From an uncultured Agathobacter sp. (GTDB lineage Bacteria; Bacillota; Clostridia; Lachnospirales; Lachnospiraceae): a stretch of DNA of 24,548 nt. Position numbers and translations under genes: made by a program. Below are positions 1-6,402 of the stretch, piece by piece. Numbering within the stretch: the first letter of the stretch is position 1; each line of letters starts with the position of its first letter. Location of the stretch: positions 1 through 24,548 of the forward strand of contig CAKRKX010000033.1 of the NCBI GenBank assembly GCA_934358675.1, in the 5' to 3' direction. Below the pieces are notes generated by a model. That model saw only the letters and a program-made list of their open reading frames with translations, was not told the DNA's origin and ran no database searches.

Positions 1-220
1 TATTACTCCAATGGCATATTCGATGATATCCCACAATTTCAATATCATACAGCTTACAGCAAGAACAAACACCGCTACGATAACCTATCTTTTCAGCTGC
101 AAATTTTCTTCTGTGGCCCGATATGATCTCATAAGTTCCATCCTGCCTCGGTCTGACTATCAGAGGATTTAATATTCCATACTTCTTAATACTCTCCTGC
201 AATTCCTTCTTTTCTTCCAT
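1..220 (-). pseudogene. Truncated ParB-like nuclease/partition domain gene, runs off the window
   Basis: Reading leftward from an ATG at 218-220, the first 43 codons match the core of the ParB/RepB N-terminal domain: a 'SIKKYGILNPLIVRP' strand, 'DGTYEIISGHRR' (the GERR-like box in its GHRR form) and 'KFAAEKIG'. These are typical of ParB-like proteins on plasmids and integrative elements. After 'EKIGY' the frame continues Cys-rich and no longer matches the family, while the next frame, after a TAG, reads as a hydrophobic membrane-like stretch ('VAVFVLAVSCMILKLW'). The usual N-terminal strand before the SIK helix is missing or unrecognisable. A plausible Shine-Dalgarno (GGGAAAGGA) precedes the ATG. 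I infer a decayed or recombined gene, although a genuine short protein continuing past the window edge cannot be excluded. Confidence 0.5.
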
Positions 221-277
221 AGGCAATTTCCTTTCCCTGAACGCACTCGCGATGCTCGCTCGTTGTCGCGGCATTCG

Positions 278-306
278 TCAAAGTCTCAAGCAAGCTTGGA
301 CTTTGA
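278..306. repeat. Short inverted repeat in a locally GC-rich patch
   Basis: TCAAAGTC at 278-285 and CAAGC at 287-291 pair with GCTTG at 294-298 and GACTTTGA at 299-306. This gives a 13-bp stem with one bulged base and a tiny loop. It sits beside a GC-rich patch (about 235-275, rich in GCTCG/CGCGA) unlike the AT-rich surroundings. It could be a small dispersed palindromic element. No T-run follows on either strand, so it is not a typical terminator. Confidence 0.5.
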
Positions 307-320
307 CTCATTGCTCACGC

Positions 321-367
321 AAAAAAGCCCGTCCAGAATAGATTGTATTTCTCTAATCTGAACGGAC
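321..367 (-). terminator. Rho-independent terminator, leftward
   Basis: On the minus strand GTCCGTTCAG (358-367) pairs with CTGGACGGGC (327-336) in a 10-bp stem with two G-U pairs, followed at once by six T (321-326). No gene is recognisable directly upstream, so it may end a lost gene or back up the tRNA-Arg terminator. Confidence 0.6.
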
Positions 368-587
368 TCTTCCGACAGACCTGATATCACAGACAAGAAT
401 ATAGTGTTTTGTTTCACTGCTTTTCCTAATTTTACACCCCAAAGCTCATCCTACACTGTAGTTAATCCCTCCGGGTGACAAACCAGAAAATGTGAATCAG
501 TGACAAGCATCCATCCCCTCTGACAAAATCAGTATTTTCAGCCTTGTTTTGCTGACAAATTTGTCACTGAAATTGCAATTCTGCACG
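368..587. other. Gene-free stretch with repeated TGACAA motifs and a palindrome
   Basis: No ORF of useful length or RNA gene is visible. TGACAAA occurs at 476-482, 521-527 and 553-559, with TGACAAG at 501-507, all in the same orientation. The last copy forms the perfect 14-bp palindrome TGACAAATTTGTCA (553-566). This looks like a protein-binding region (operator or recombinase-type sites), but its function is unknown. Confidence 0.4.
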
Positions 588-621
588 AAAAAGGCGGCAA
601 TGAAACTATCTTCATTACCGC
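588..621 (-). terminator. Rho-independent terminator of tRNA-Arg
   Basis: The 11-bp stem GCGGTAATGAA / TTCATTGCCGC (one G-U pair, 6-nt loop) is followed by CTTTTT on the minus strand. It starts six bases after the mature tRNA 3' end, so it terminates that transcript. Confidence 0.88.
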
Positions 622-626
622 TAAAA

Positions 627-698
627 TGTTCCCTGCGGGAATCGAACCCACAATTACAGCTTAGGAGGCTGTTGTTATATCCATTTAACTAAGAGAAC
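627..698 (-). tRNA. tRNA-Arg, anticodon CCU
   Basis: The minus strand folds into a full cloverleaf. The acceptor GTTCTCT pairs with AGGGAAC, the anticodon stem ACAGC/GCTGT encloses the loop CTCCTAA (anticodon CCT, reads AGG codons), and the T-arm is GTGGG-TTCGAAT-CCCGC with discriminator A. CCA is not encoded and must be added by the CCA-adding enzyme. The 3' end points toward the degenerate ParB-like region, and tRNA-Arg genes are common attachment sites for integrative elements. Confidence 0.93.
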
Positions 699-728
699 TT
701 ATATTAAACAGTTTGGTCTTCGCACTGA

Positions 729-1601
729 TTACTCAATGCAAAGACTTCCCTGCATCCATACATTACCTTTGAATCTTCTGCCGATCTCCGGTTCTCCGAG
801 AAGATCTCTCTCGTTGATGCACACGTCAAAACGCAGATCGTTGCACAACAATTTTAATTCATACATCATCTCCTGTGTGTATGAATTCAGAACCTTTGTA
901 TAATCGATAATTTCACCGAGAATACTGTATTGGTCACTCTCGATTCCATATGGCATAAATGTTGACTTAACAATACTGAGCACATCTTCCTTCGCAATCC
1001 GTCTGGAAATGATGGCATACGTATCCATATCCTCAAGAGTGAGACTTTCGATTGCTTCCTCATCTCCATCTCTTGCCTGCGCCATCAACTGGCTTCGCGC
1101 ATTATCTTTCTTGATCGTTGCCTTTTCTTTCGGTGCGCGATCCATGATTGGACAAAGAATCTTGCCATCTACCGACAGTCCGGCAAGTCTTGCTCCATAA
1201 TGAACACTTGCAATCCGGTTATTTGTTTCGGCAAGATAATCTGCCACATTCTGCAGATAAAAAATCAATGTAACCCCAAGATTGAGTTCATCGCATACGC
1301 CGGCATAAGATTCCTTTTCTGCATGCTTTTCTACTTCAATCTGTTCCTGTGTTGTCACACTTGTGCCCAGCACATAAGGATAATAATAATCCATCTCAAA
1401 GGAATCGTCCTCGCGGTACGTTCCCCGAACAGTAATTCCAACATTGGAAGCAAAGGATCGGGATAACTCCGCAAATTCATTTCCTTCAGAATCTTTTGTA
1501 ATCTTCATCATCTCTGGTCGATCGATAATCTCTTGTAATATCAATTCCAGATCTCTTTTTCGAATATCTGAAAATCCAATTGTTCTCAGGAATTTATGCA
1601 A
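729..1601 (-). CDS. DUF3881-type conserved protein of unknown function
   Basis: The 290-residue product has no signal peptide or membrane segment and appears cytosolic. It resembles the uncharacterised DUF3881 family of Lachnospiraceae, recognised from its overall character and the N-terminus 'MHKFLRTIGFSD'; this assignment is from memory. The middle contains a conserved-looking block ('GVTLIFYLQN', 'GKILCPI') and the C-terminus ends 'GNVWMQGSLCIE'. I chose the TTG at 1599-1601 because GGAGAAAGGGG lies 8 nt before it and family members begin at this MH; a GTG at 1620-1622 would add seven charged residues and lacks a good ribosome site. It lies downstream of the parA-parB-DUF4446 cluster on the same strand, perhaps in one transcript. 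No function can be given. Confidence 0.75.
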   Translation of the reverse strand: MHKFLRTIGFSDIRKRDLELILQEIIDRPEMMKITKDSEGNEFAELSRSFASNVGITVRGTYREDDSFEMDYYYPYVLGTSVTTQEQIEVEKHAEKESYAGVCDELNLGVTLIFYLQNVADYLAETNNRIASVHYGARLAGLSVDGKILCPIMDRAPKEKATIKKDNARSQLMAQARDGDEEAIESLTLEDMDTYAIISRRIAKEDVLSIVKSTFMPYGIESDQYSILGEIIDYTKVLNSYTQEMMYELKLLCNDLRFDVCINERDLLGEPEIGRRFKGNVWMQGSLCIE

Positions 1602-1663
1602 CTCGAGTTCCCCTTTCTCCACATAATTATTTATTCTATCATAGAATCCTATGAATTGAAATA

Positions 1664-2179
1664 CTATTTTGTTTTTATGGAAGAATCATTTGATTCCATT
1701 GCCATCTTTAAGGCTTCCTGCTCCTCTTCCGCAAGAACAATAATGGAATTGCCATCCACAATTTCCTTAATGTATGTGTAGCAGCCCTCTCTGCTGTGAA
1801 CTGCATTTAAAACGAATCCATCATTTGTCTGATTCAGCAATGCAAGAGAAAAGCTAAGTTTTCCTCCCATCTCGTTAAAGGCATCATATTTTACAAGTCC
1901 GACCTTTTGGAATGTAAACTTCATATTGGCAAAAAGTTTTTTGATACTTTTTTCATTTGCACTGTTAGCCTGCATCAGTTCATCTACCTGATCCAGTCTT
2001 TTAATCAATGTATCCTCGAGCGACTTTGCATTTTTACCGCTCATAAATTTGTTATACTTCTTTTTCAACTTGCTTGTCTGTACCATATTTACAATAATCA
2101 TGATCAGTAAAATGATAACGACCGCTGCAAGTCCAATAATAATGTAATCAGAATCAAATCCTAAATACTGTGCAATCAT
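1664..2179 (-). CDS. DUF4446-type single-pass membrane protein
   Basis: This 171-residue protein starts with a membrane segment at about residues 11-33 (IIIGLAAVVIILLIMIIVNM). A charged, probably coiled-coil stretch follows at about 36-90 ('KLKKKYNKFMSGKN...KSLEDTLIKRLDQVDEL'). A compact C-terminal domain contains 'KVGLVKYDAFNEMGGKLSFSLALL' in two adjoining blocks and 'HSREGCYTYIKEI'. These match the DUF4446 family, often found beside parAB in Clostridia. The topology suggests an N-terminal anchor with a cytosolic domain. GGAG lies 7 nt before the ATG. It starts 46 nt after parB, so it is probably co-transcribed. A link to chromosome segregation or anchoring is suggested only by context. Confidence 0.82.
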   Translation of the reverse strand: MIAQYLGFDSDYIIIGLAAVVIILLIMIIVNMVQTSKLKKKYNKFMSGKNAKSLEDTLIKRLDQVDELMQANSANEKSIKKLFANMKFTFQKVGLVKYDAFNEMGGKLSFSLALLNQTNDGFVLNAVHSREGCYTYIKEIVDGNSIIVLAEEEQEALKMAMESNDSSIKTK

Positions 2180-2225
2180 TTGTGTCTCCTATCATATTAT
2201 GTTTCTATCTATACTCTTACAACTG

Positions 2226-3140
2226 TTATTTCTGAATCGTGCGAAGCAGATCAATAATTCGATCAAGCTCATCCTGGGAATAATACTCAATTTCAAGCTT
2301 ACCCTTCTTATCATCCTTATGATTGATGCTGACCTTAGTTCCAAGGATCACTTTCATCTGCTCCTCAAGATCATGGTAAATAGCCTCAAGTTTAGGATCA
2401 AGTTTTACGCGAACATCTGTTTGTTTTTTCTTTTCATTCTGAAGACTCTTTACTAACTTCTCAGTATCACGCACGCTCAATTTCTCATCAAAAATCTTCT
2501 GTGCAATTGTATACTGTTTCTCCTGGTCTTCGATTCCGAGAAGTGCACGCGCATGTCCGGTTGTCAGCATCTCATCAATCACCATCTGCTGAACCTTTTC
2601 ATTCAATTTCAAAAGGCGCATTGCATTGGTAACCGCTGTTCTACTCTTGGATACACGTTCTGCAACTTCATCCTGTTTCAGATTAAACTCGGACAATAAT
2701 CTCTTATAAGCAAGTGCTTCTTCAATTGGATTTAAGTCCTCTCTCTGAATATTCTCAATCAGAGAGATTTCCATAATTTCCTGTTCTGTCAGCTTTTTGA
2801 TAATAACCGGAACTTTCTTAACTCCGGCCATCTTTGCTGCACGCCATCTTCGCTCACCGGCGATGATCTCATAATAGTCATCTCTCTCCTGAACAAGAAG
2901 TGGCTGCAATACACCAAACTGCTTGATAGATTCTGCCAGTTCCAATAACGCATCTTCATCAAACTTCTTTCTCGGCTGTTCTCTGTTTGGTTCAACTTTT
3001 GTAATATCCATCATAACAGCATCTGCTGCATGTTCACTTGTCGGTTTCTTTTTTTCAGTTTCTTTTGCTGCAGGTTTTGTACTCACCTTGTCAGCAATCA
3101 AGGAATCCAATCCTTTTCCAAGGCCTTTTTTTGCCGCCAT
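2226..3140 (-). CDS. parB: Chromosome partitioning protein ParB (Spo0J)
   Basis: ParB binds parS, loads as a CTP-dependent sliding clamp and recruits SMC/condensin near the origin. The 304-residue product has the usual N-terminal ParA-stimulating peptide 'KKGLGKGLDSLI' (residues 4-15), the CTP-binding region with 'EIIAGERRWRAA' (about 91-102) and 'LIENIQREDLNPIEEA' (127-142). The parS-reading helix-turn-helix is at about 155-176 ('KQDEVAERVSKSRTAVTNAM') and a dimerisation tail follows from about 250. Length is normal. GAGAGGAT precedes the ATG by 7 nt. It follows parA by 21 nt, so they form one operon. Two exact parS sites lie just upstream of parA. No second ParB-like Noc gene is seen beside rsmG, where Bacillus carries one. 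Confidence 0.97.
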   Translation of the reverse strand: MAAKKGLGKGLDSLIADKVSTKPAAKETEKKKPTSEHAADAVMMDITKVEPNREQPRKKFDEDALLELAESIKQFGVLQPLLVQERDDYYEIIAGERRWRAAKMAGVKKVPVIIKKLTEQEIMEISLIENIQREDLNPIEEALAYKRLLSEFNLKQDEVAERVSKSRTAVTNAMRLLKLNEKVQQMVIDEMLTTGHARALLGIEDQEKQYTIAQKIFDEKLSVRDTEKLVKSLQNEKKKQTDVRVKLDPKLEAIYHDLEEQMKVILGTKVSINHKDDKKGKLEIEYYSQDELDRIIDLLRTIQK

Positions 3141-3161
3141 ACTATTTATCCTCTCAATCTA

Positions 3162-3929
3162 TTATAAATCTTTACGGTTGATAATCTCTTTTGCCAATTT
3201 ACGATAGCTTTCTGCTCCGGCTGATTTCGAATCATACATATTAATCGGAATTCCATATGACGGTGCTTCTGCAAGACGAATATTTCTTGGAATCATTGTC
3301 TCGTAAATCTTTGTATCAAGATTTTCCTTAACATTCTCTACTACCTGATTGGAAAGATTTGTTCTCACATCATACATGGTGAAGACAACTCCTTCGATCT
3401 GAAGATTTGGATTCAATCTTTCCTGTACCAGATTGATTGTATGTATTAACTGACTCAATCCTTCCAATGCATAATACTCACACTGAATAGGAACCAATAC
3501 GGTATCTGCTGTGGTCATAGCATTTACTGTTAACATATTCAAAGATGGTGGACAATCAATGATAATAAAATCGTAATCATCTTTGATATAATCAACTGCT
3601 GTTTTCAAAATATATTCTTTATCATTGATTCCAAGTAATTCAATCTCCGCTCCGGCAAGATTGACATTTGATGCAATAATCTTCAGATTATCAACGACTG
3701 TCTTCTGCATACTCTCATTGATTGTACACTCATCGAGCATCAATTCGTAAACGGTATTCTCTATTTCATTCTTATCAACACCCAATCCACTTGTCATATT
3801 TCCCTGTGGATCGAGATCGATTGCTAATATTTTCTTTCCGCTTTCTGCAAGGCAAGCTGCTAAATTAATTGCAGTTGTTGTCTTACCAACGCCACCTTTT
3901 TGGTTCGCGATTGCAATAATTCTTCCCAT
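3162..3929 (-). CDS. parA: Chromosome partitioning ATPase ParA (Soj)
   Basis: ParA is a deviant Walker ATPase that binds DNA as an ATP dimer, works with ParB in origin segregation, and in Bacillus also regulates DnaA. The 255 residues include the deviant Walker A 'KGGVGKTTTAINLA' (11-24), switch I 'IDLDPQGN' (37-44) and Walker B 'FIIIDCPPSLNML' (121-133). The C-terminus is of the short chromosomal (Soj) type with no N-terminal HTH. GGAAGGAAAT precedes the ATG. It is the first gene of the parAB operon, with a TATAAT extended -10 about 60 nt upstream and two parS sites beyond that, so ParB spreading could affect its transcription. Confidence 0.97.
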   Translation of the reverse strand: MGRIIAIANQKGGVGKTTTAINLAACLAESGKKILAIDLDPQGNMTSGLGVDKNEIENTVYELMLDECTINESMQKTVVDNLKIIASNVNLAGAEIELLGINDKEYILKTAVDYIKDDYDFIIIDCPPSLNMLTVNAMTTADTVLVPIQCEYYALEGLSQLIHTINLVQERLNPNLQIEGVVFTMYDVRTNLSNQVVENVKENLDTKIYETMIPRNIRLAEAPSYGIPINMYDSKSAGAESYRKLAKEIINRKDL

Positions 3930-3989
3930 TCTATTTCCTTCCTGTTTCCTTCTATTGCACCTTTTTTCTTTATTTTTTCGTGCTTTATT

Positions 3990-3998
3990 ATTATATCA
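3990..3998 (-). promoter_or_regulatory. Extended -10 of the parAB promoter
   Basis: The minus strand reads TGATATAAT, an extended -10 element. The -35 position, with TAGCAA at 17 bp, is poor, as is common for extended -10 promoters. It lies about 60 nt before the parA start and about 40 bp downstream of the first parS. Confidence 0.5.
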
Positions 3999-4038
3999 CT
4001 CTTTATTTATCTTTGCTAGAGTTAAGTTATTTTCAAAA

Positions 4039-4054
4039 TGTTTCACGTGAAACA
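4039..4054. promoter_or_regulatory. parS: parS site 1 (ParB-binding centromere)
   Basis: An exact TGTTTCACGTGAAACA, the universal 16-bp parS palindrome. The symmetry extends four bases each side (AAAA/TTTT, 4035-4058). It sits between parA and the kinase-like gene, about 10 kb from dnaA. Confidence 0.97.
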
Positions 4055-4147
4055 TTTTGTGTTTTCTGATCAAAATATAGTATTTTATTTATTTTTCAAA
4101 AACAAAATCTTGTGGATTATATTCCAAAAAAAATACAAAAAAAGAAA

Positions 4148-4163
4148 TGTTTCACGTGAAACA
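4148..4163. promoter_or_regulatory. parS: parS site 2 (ParB-binding centromere)
   Basis: A second exact TGTTTCACGTGAAACA, centred 109 bp from the first. Symmetry extends five bases each side (AGAAA/TTTCT, 4143-4168). On the minus strand a T-run follows, so it may also act as a terminator for the kinase-like gene. The rest of 3930-4230 is AT-rich spacer without a gene. Confidence 0.97.
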
Positions 4164-4230
4164 TTTCTCCAAAAAACACCTAATTTATCAAAACCGGTAC
4201 TGTAAAGCAAACGATCAAGTACAGCAATAA

Positions 4231-5223
4231 TCATGATATTTTTGGAATATAAATCTTAATAGAACATCCCTTCTGTAGTGCAGACTCAATTTCTATTTTA
4301 CCGGACAGTAAATCAACTCTCTTCTCCAGTACATAAAGTCCTAACTTTGTTACACCATACTCGGCATTCTGTGTAAAAGAATCATAATCGAACCCATGAC
4401 CATTATCGGATACTGAAAGTAATACACCATCCGATTCATAGGTCAACCCAATCATAATTTTATCAACTCCGGAATACTTCATTCCATTTTTACTCAATTC
4501 ACGAATTGCAGATAAAATTGTATTCTGAATTACATTATCAAGACGATATGATGTTCCCACCGTATGATAATCAATAGTATATAATTTGTTTTCTGATAAC
4601 TGTTGGATCAGCTGTTGCGCTTTCTGTTCAAATGATGTTCCATCATCAAAAGCAGGGTATAACTCATAGGTATAATTCTTTAACCAATTTTGTTGCGCAA
4701 GACACAAATTATGAATTTCAGCCAATTCCATCTTTGCACGTTCAGTATCGACATCAATCAATTTATTACATAAATCCACATGATGATCTACCTGTTCCGA
4801 AATACTCTCTACCTGCACCGTTAACTTCTGAGAAAATCGATGCATCTGTCTGTCATCCGTACGCAACTGATTCATTCGAAAATCAATCGTATTTTTTCTA
4901 GTTGCATCTACCGTGTATTCCTTCATTACATTTGAAATCTCATCAATCTTATTTTCAACAATCTGTAGCTCATCCTGCAAAGAAGAAAGATGATTGAACT
5001 CCATCTTCTGATTATCCTGCAACTCAACAATCTTTTTCCGATTAAATGTATTTGTTTCACGTGGAGTAAATGCATCATAATTTGGATCGTTTGTATCTTC
5101 CAGAATTTCAATAAACTTTGCATTTTCCTTCATACGATTCTGGCAACTTACAATATCCTTCTGAATCATAAGTTTATGCTCTACATACTCCTGTTTTGTT
5201 CTCTCTAAATATTCTTTAACCAT
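4231..5223 (-). CDS. DegS-like sensor histidine kinase, probably lacking the phospho-acceptor His
   Basis: The 330-residue soluble protein has a long N-terminal coiled-coil region (about 1-165), a helix like the second DHp helix of DegS-type kinases ('MELAEIHNLCLAQQNW' to 'YELYPAFDD', about 165-194), and a C-terminal HATPase_c domain. In the latter the N-box is 'ELSKNGMKYS' (242-251), the G1 box 'VSDNGHGFD' (271-279) and G2 'TKLGLYVLEKRV' (292-303). There is no membrane segment. Aligned by eye to DegS, the usual 'REIHDGPAQ' is 'SQKLTVQVE' (131-139), so the His position is Leu134. No response regulator lies nearby. It may bind ATP and signal by another route, be a phosphatase, or use another His (147/148). 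CGGAGAAG precedes the ATG. It stands alone, divergent from the hydrolase-like gene, with parS directly downstream. Confidence 0.75.
   Translation of the reverse strand: MVKEYLERTKQEYVEHKLMIQKDIVSCQNRMKENAKFIEILEDTNDPNYDAFTPRETNTFNRKKIVELQDNQKMEFNHLSSLQDELQIVENKIDEISNVMKEYTVDATRKNTIDFRMNQLRTDDRQMHRFSQKLTVQVESISEQVDHHVDLCNKLIDVDTERAKMELAEIHNLCLAQQNWLKNYTYELYPAFDDGTSFEQKAQQLIQQLSENKLYTIDYHTVGTSYRLDNVIQNTILSAIRELSKNGMKYSGVDKIMIGLTYESDGVLLSVSDNGHGFDYDSFTQNAEYGVTKLGLYVLEKRVDLLSGKIEIESALQKGCSIKIYIPKIS
5053..5068. promoter_or_regulatory. Degenerate parS-like site inside the kinase-like gene
   Basis: TGTTTCACGTGGAGTA matches the 16-bp parS consensus at 13 positions, with one half-site and the CACGTG core intact. 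It lies in the coding region (encoding part of 'TPRETNTF'), about 0.9 kb from parS site 2. ParB may bind it weakly, or it may be chance. Confidence 0.4.
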
Positions 5224-5241
5224 ATCTTCTCCGTAATAATC

Positions 5242-5271
5242 TATATAGACATAATAACTATTTATATAGAC
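5242..5271. repeat. Two TATATAGAC repeats spaced 21 bp in the divergent promoter region
   Basis: TATATAGAC occurs at 5242-5250 and 5263-5271, two helical turns apart on the same strand. They bracket the -10 region and spacer of the kinase-like gene promoter. The arrangement suits a regulator binding one face of the helix. Confidence 0.4.
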
Positions 5272-5278
5272 TAGTCAA
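5251..5278 (-). promoter_or_regulatory. Promoter of the kinase-like gene
   Basis: On the minus strand -35 TTGACT (5273-5278) and -10 TATTAT (5251-5256) are separated by 16 bp, each one base from the sigma-A consensus, about 28 nt before the ATG. Confidence 0.55.
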
Positions 5279-5391
5279 AATATCATTTTAAATTATGAAT
5301 AACAACATCTTATATTCAAAAGTACAAACATCTATGTTAATTCGATTATAAAATATTTTTATTCTAATGAAAAGGAATATAAAAATATAAT

Positions 5392-5420
5392 TTGTATATT
5401 CGACCAAAAATGTCTATAAT
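5392..5420 (+). promoter_or_regulatory. Promoter of the hydrolase-like gene
   Basis: A perfect -10 TATAAT (5415-5420) is preceded at 17 bp by TTGTAT (5392-5397), a weak -35. The start codon follows 24 nt later, leaving a short leader with a strong AAGGAGGG. An 11-nt direct repeat ATAATAACTAT is shared with the opposing promoter (5251-5261 and 5416-5426). Confidence 0.6.
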
Positions 5421-5444
5421 AACTATATAAAGGAGGGTATACTC

Positions 5445-6392
5445 ATGAAGAAAAAAACAAAACGATTTCTATTTTTGACAACTGCCGCATTGGCTGGCAT
5501 GTATACTTATAACCGCTTTGTTGCAGATACATCCACCAATAAAAATATGCTTCCAACGAAGAACGGATCCTACTACGCATGGAATCAGGGAAATATTTTC
5601 TATACAAAGCATGGATCAGGAAGTCCAATTCTGTTAGTGCACGATACAAACGCAACGAGCTCATCTGTTGAGTGGTCGAAAGTAATCAAGCACTTACAGA
5701 AAAAACATACCGTATATGCAATTGATCTGTTAGGCTGCGGTCTGTCCGATAAGCCTGGTATCAGCTACACAAGTTACTTATACGTACAGATTATTACTGC
5801 ATTTATCAAAGACGTCATCGGAGAGAAAACCGATGTCGTAGCATCGAACCTCTCAAGTTCCTTTGTCATTATGGCAAATCAGATTGACGAGACAATTATC
5901 AATAAGATTATTCTGATCAATCCTGCTTCTTTAAAGACATTGGATAACATGCCGGATCAGCAGAGTAAGATTAAGCAGACGATCATCAATCTACCATTGG
6001 TTGGTACATTCATTTACAACCTTGTGATGAATCCAAAAAATCTGGACCGGACATTCCGAAACAAATACTTCCATCGTCCGCAGCTGATCTCATCCACAAT
6101 GGAGGATGCATATTATGAATCTGCTCATATGGATAACAGCAACGGAAAGTATCTGTACTCCAGTCTCTTAGGAAACTACATGTACACGGATATCCGTCAC
6201 GCATTAAAGAATCTGAAGAAACCGATTACAATTATCGGAAGTGTAGAGCCTTCATCTAACATGAAGATCTTCGAGGAATACAAGAAATTGAACAAGTCGA
6301 TCGGACTGATCAAGATTACGAACTGCAAGCTTTATCCACAGCTTGAGAATCCGGACAAGATTGCAAAAATTGTATCAACTATAATTGATTAA
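5445..6392 (+). CDS. Membrane-anchored alpha/beta-hydrolase-fold protein, probably inactive
   Basis: The 315-residue product starts with a basic stretch and one hydrophobic segment (about 8-24), read as a signal anchor. An alpha/beta-hydrolase fold follows: strand 'SPILLVHD' (60-67), 'VYAIDLLGCGLSDKP' (90-104) and a helical cap at about 165-240. By eye alignment the catalytic positions are lost. The nucleophile elbow G-x-S-x-G is 'ASNLS' (133-137, Asn135 in place of Ser), the acid is Glu268 in 'GSVEPS', and the 'GH' carrying the catalytic His is 'KL' (295-296). The oxyanion HG motif is 'HDTNA'. A structural or binding role on the extracytoplasmic face is likely; Ser134 or Ser137 acting in another register is possible but less so. 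AAGGAGGG lies 7 nt before the ATG. It is the only rightward gene of the left arm. Confidence 0.78.
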   Translation: MKKKTKRFLFLTTAALAGMYTYNRFVADTSTNKNMLPTKNGSYYAWNQGNIFYTKHGSGSPILLVHDTNATSSSVEWSKVIKHLQKKHTVYAIDLLGCGLSDKPGISYTSYLYVQIITAFIKDVIGEKTDVVASNLSSSFVIMANQIDETIINKIILINPASLKTLDNMPDQQSKIKQTIINLPLVGTFIYNLVMNPKNLDRTFRNKYFHRPQLISSTMEDAYYESAHMDNSNGKYLYSSLLGNYMYTDIRHALKNLKKPITIIGSVEPSSNMKIFEEYKKLNKSIGLIKITNCKLYPQLENPDKIAKIVSTIID

Positions 6393-6402
6393 ATCAAAAT
6401 TT

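Noticed and set aside
466..480. TCCCTCCGGG resembling the tRNA-Arg 3' segment TCCCTGCGGG, as a possible attachment-site repeat
   Set aside because: The match is only 9 of 10 bases and does not extend; too short to claim an attachment site.
4195..4230. Imperfect CTGTA/TACAG hairpin after the kinase-like gene as its terminator
   Set aside because: Five-base stem with a long loop and no T-run; the parS palindrome is the better candidate.
5399..5406. TTCGACC between -35 and -10 of the hydrolase-like gene as a Spo0A box
   Set aside because: One base off a 7-mer in AT-rich DNA without a second copy; not better than chance.
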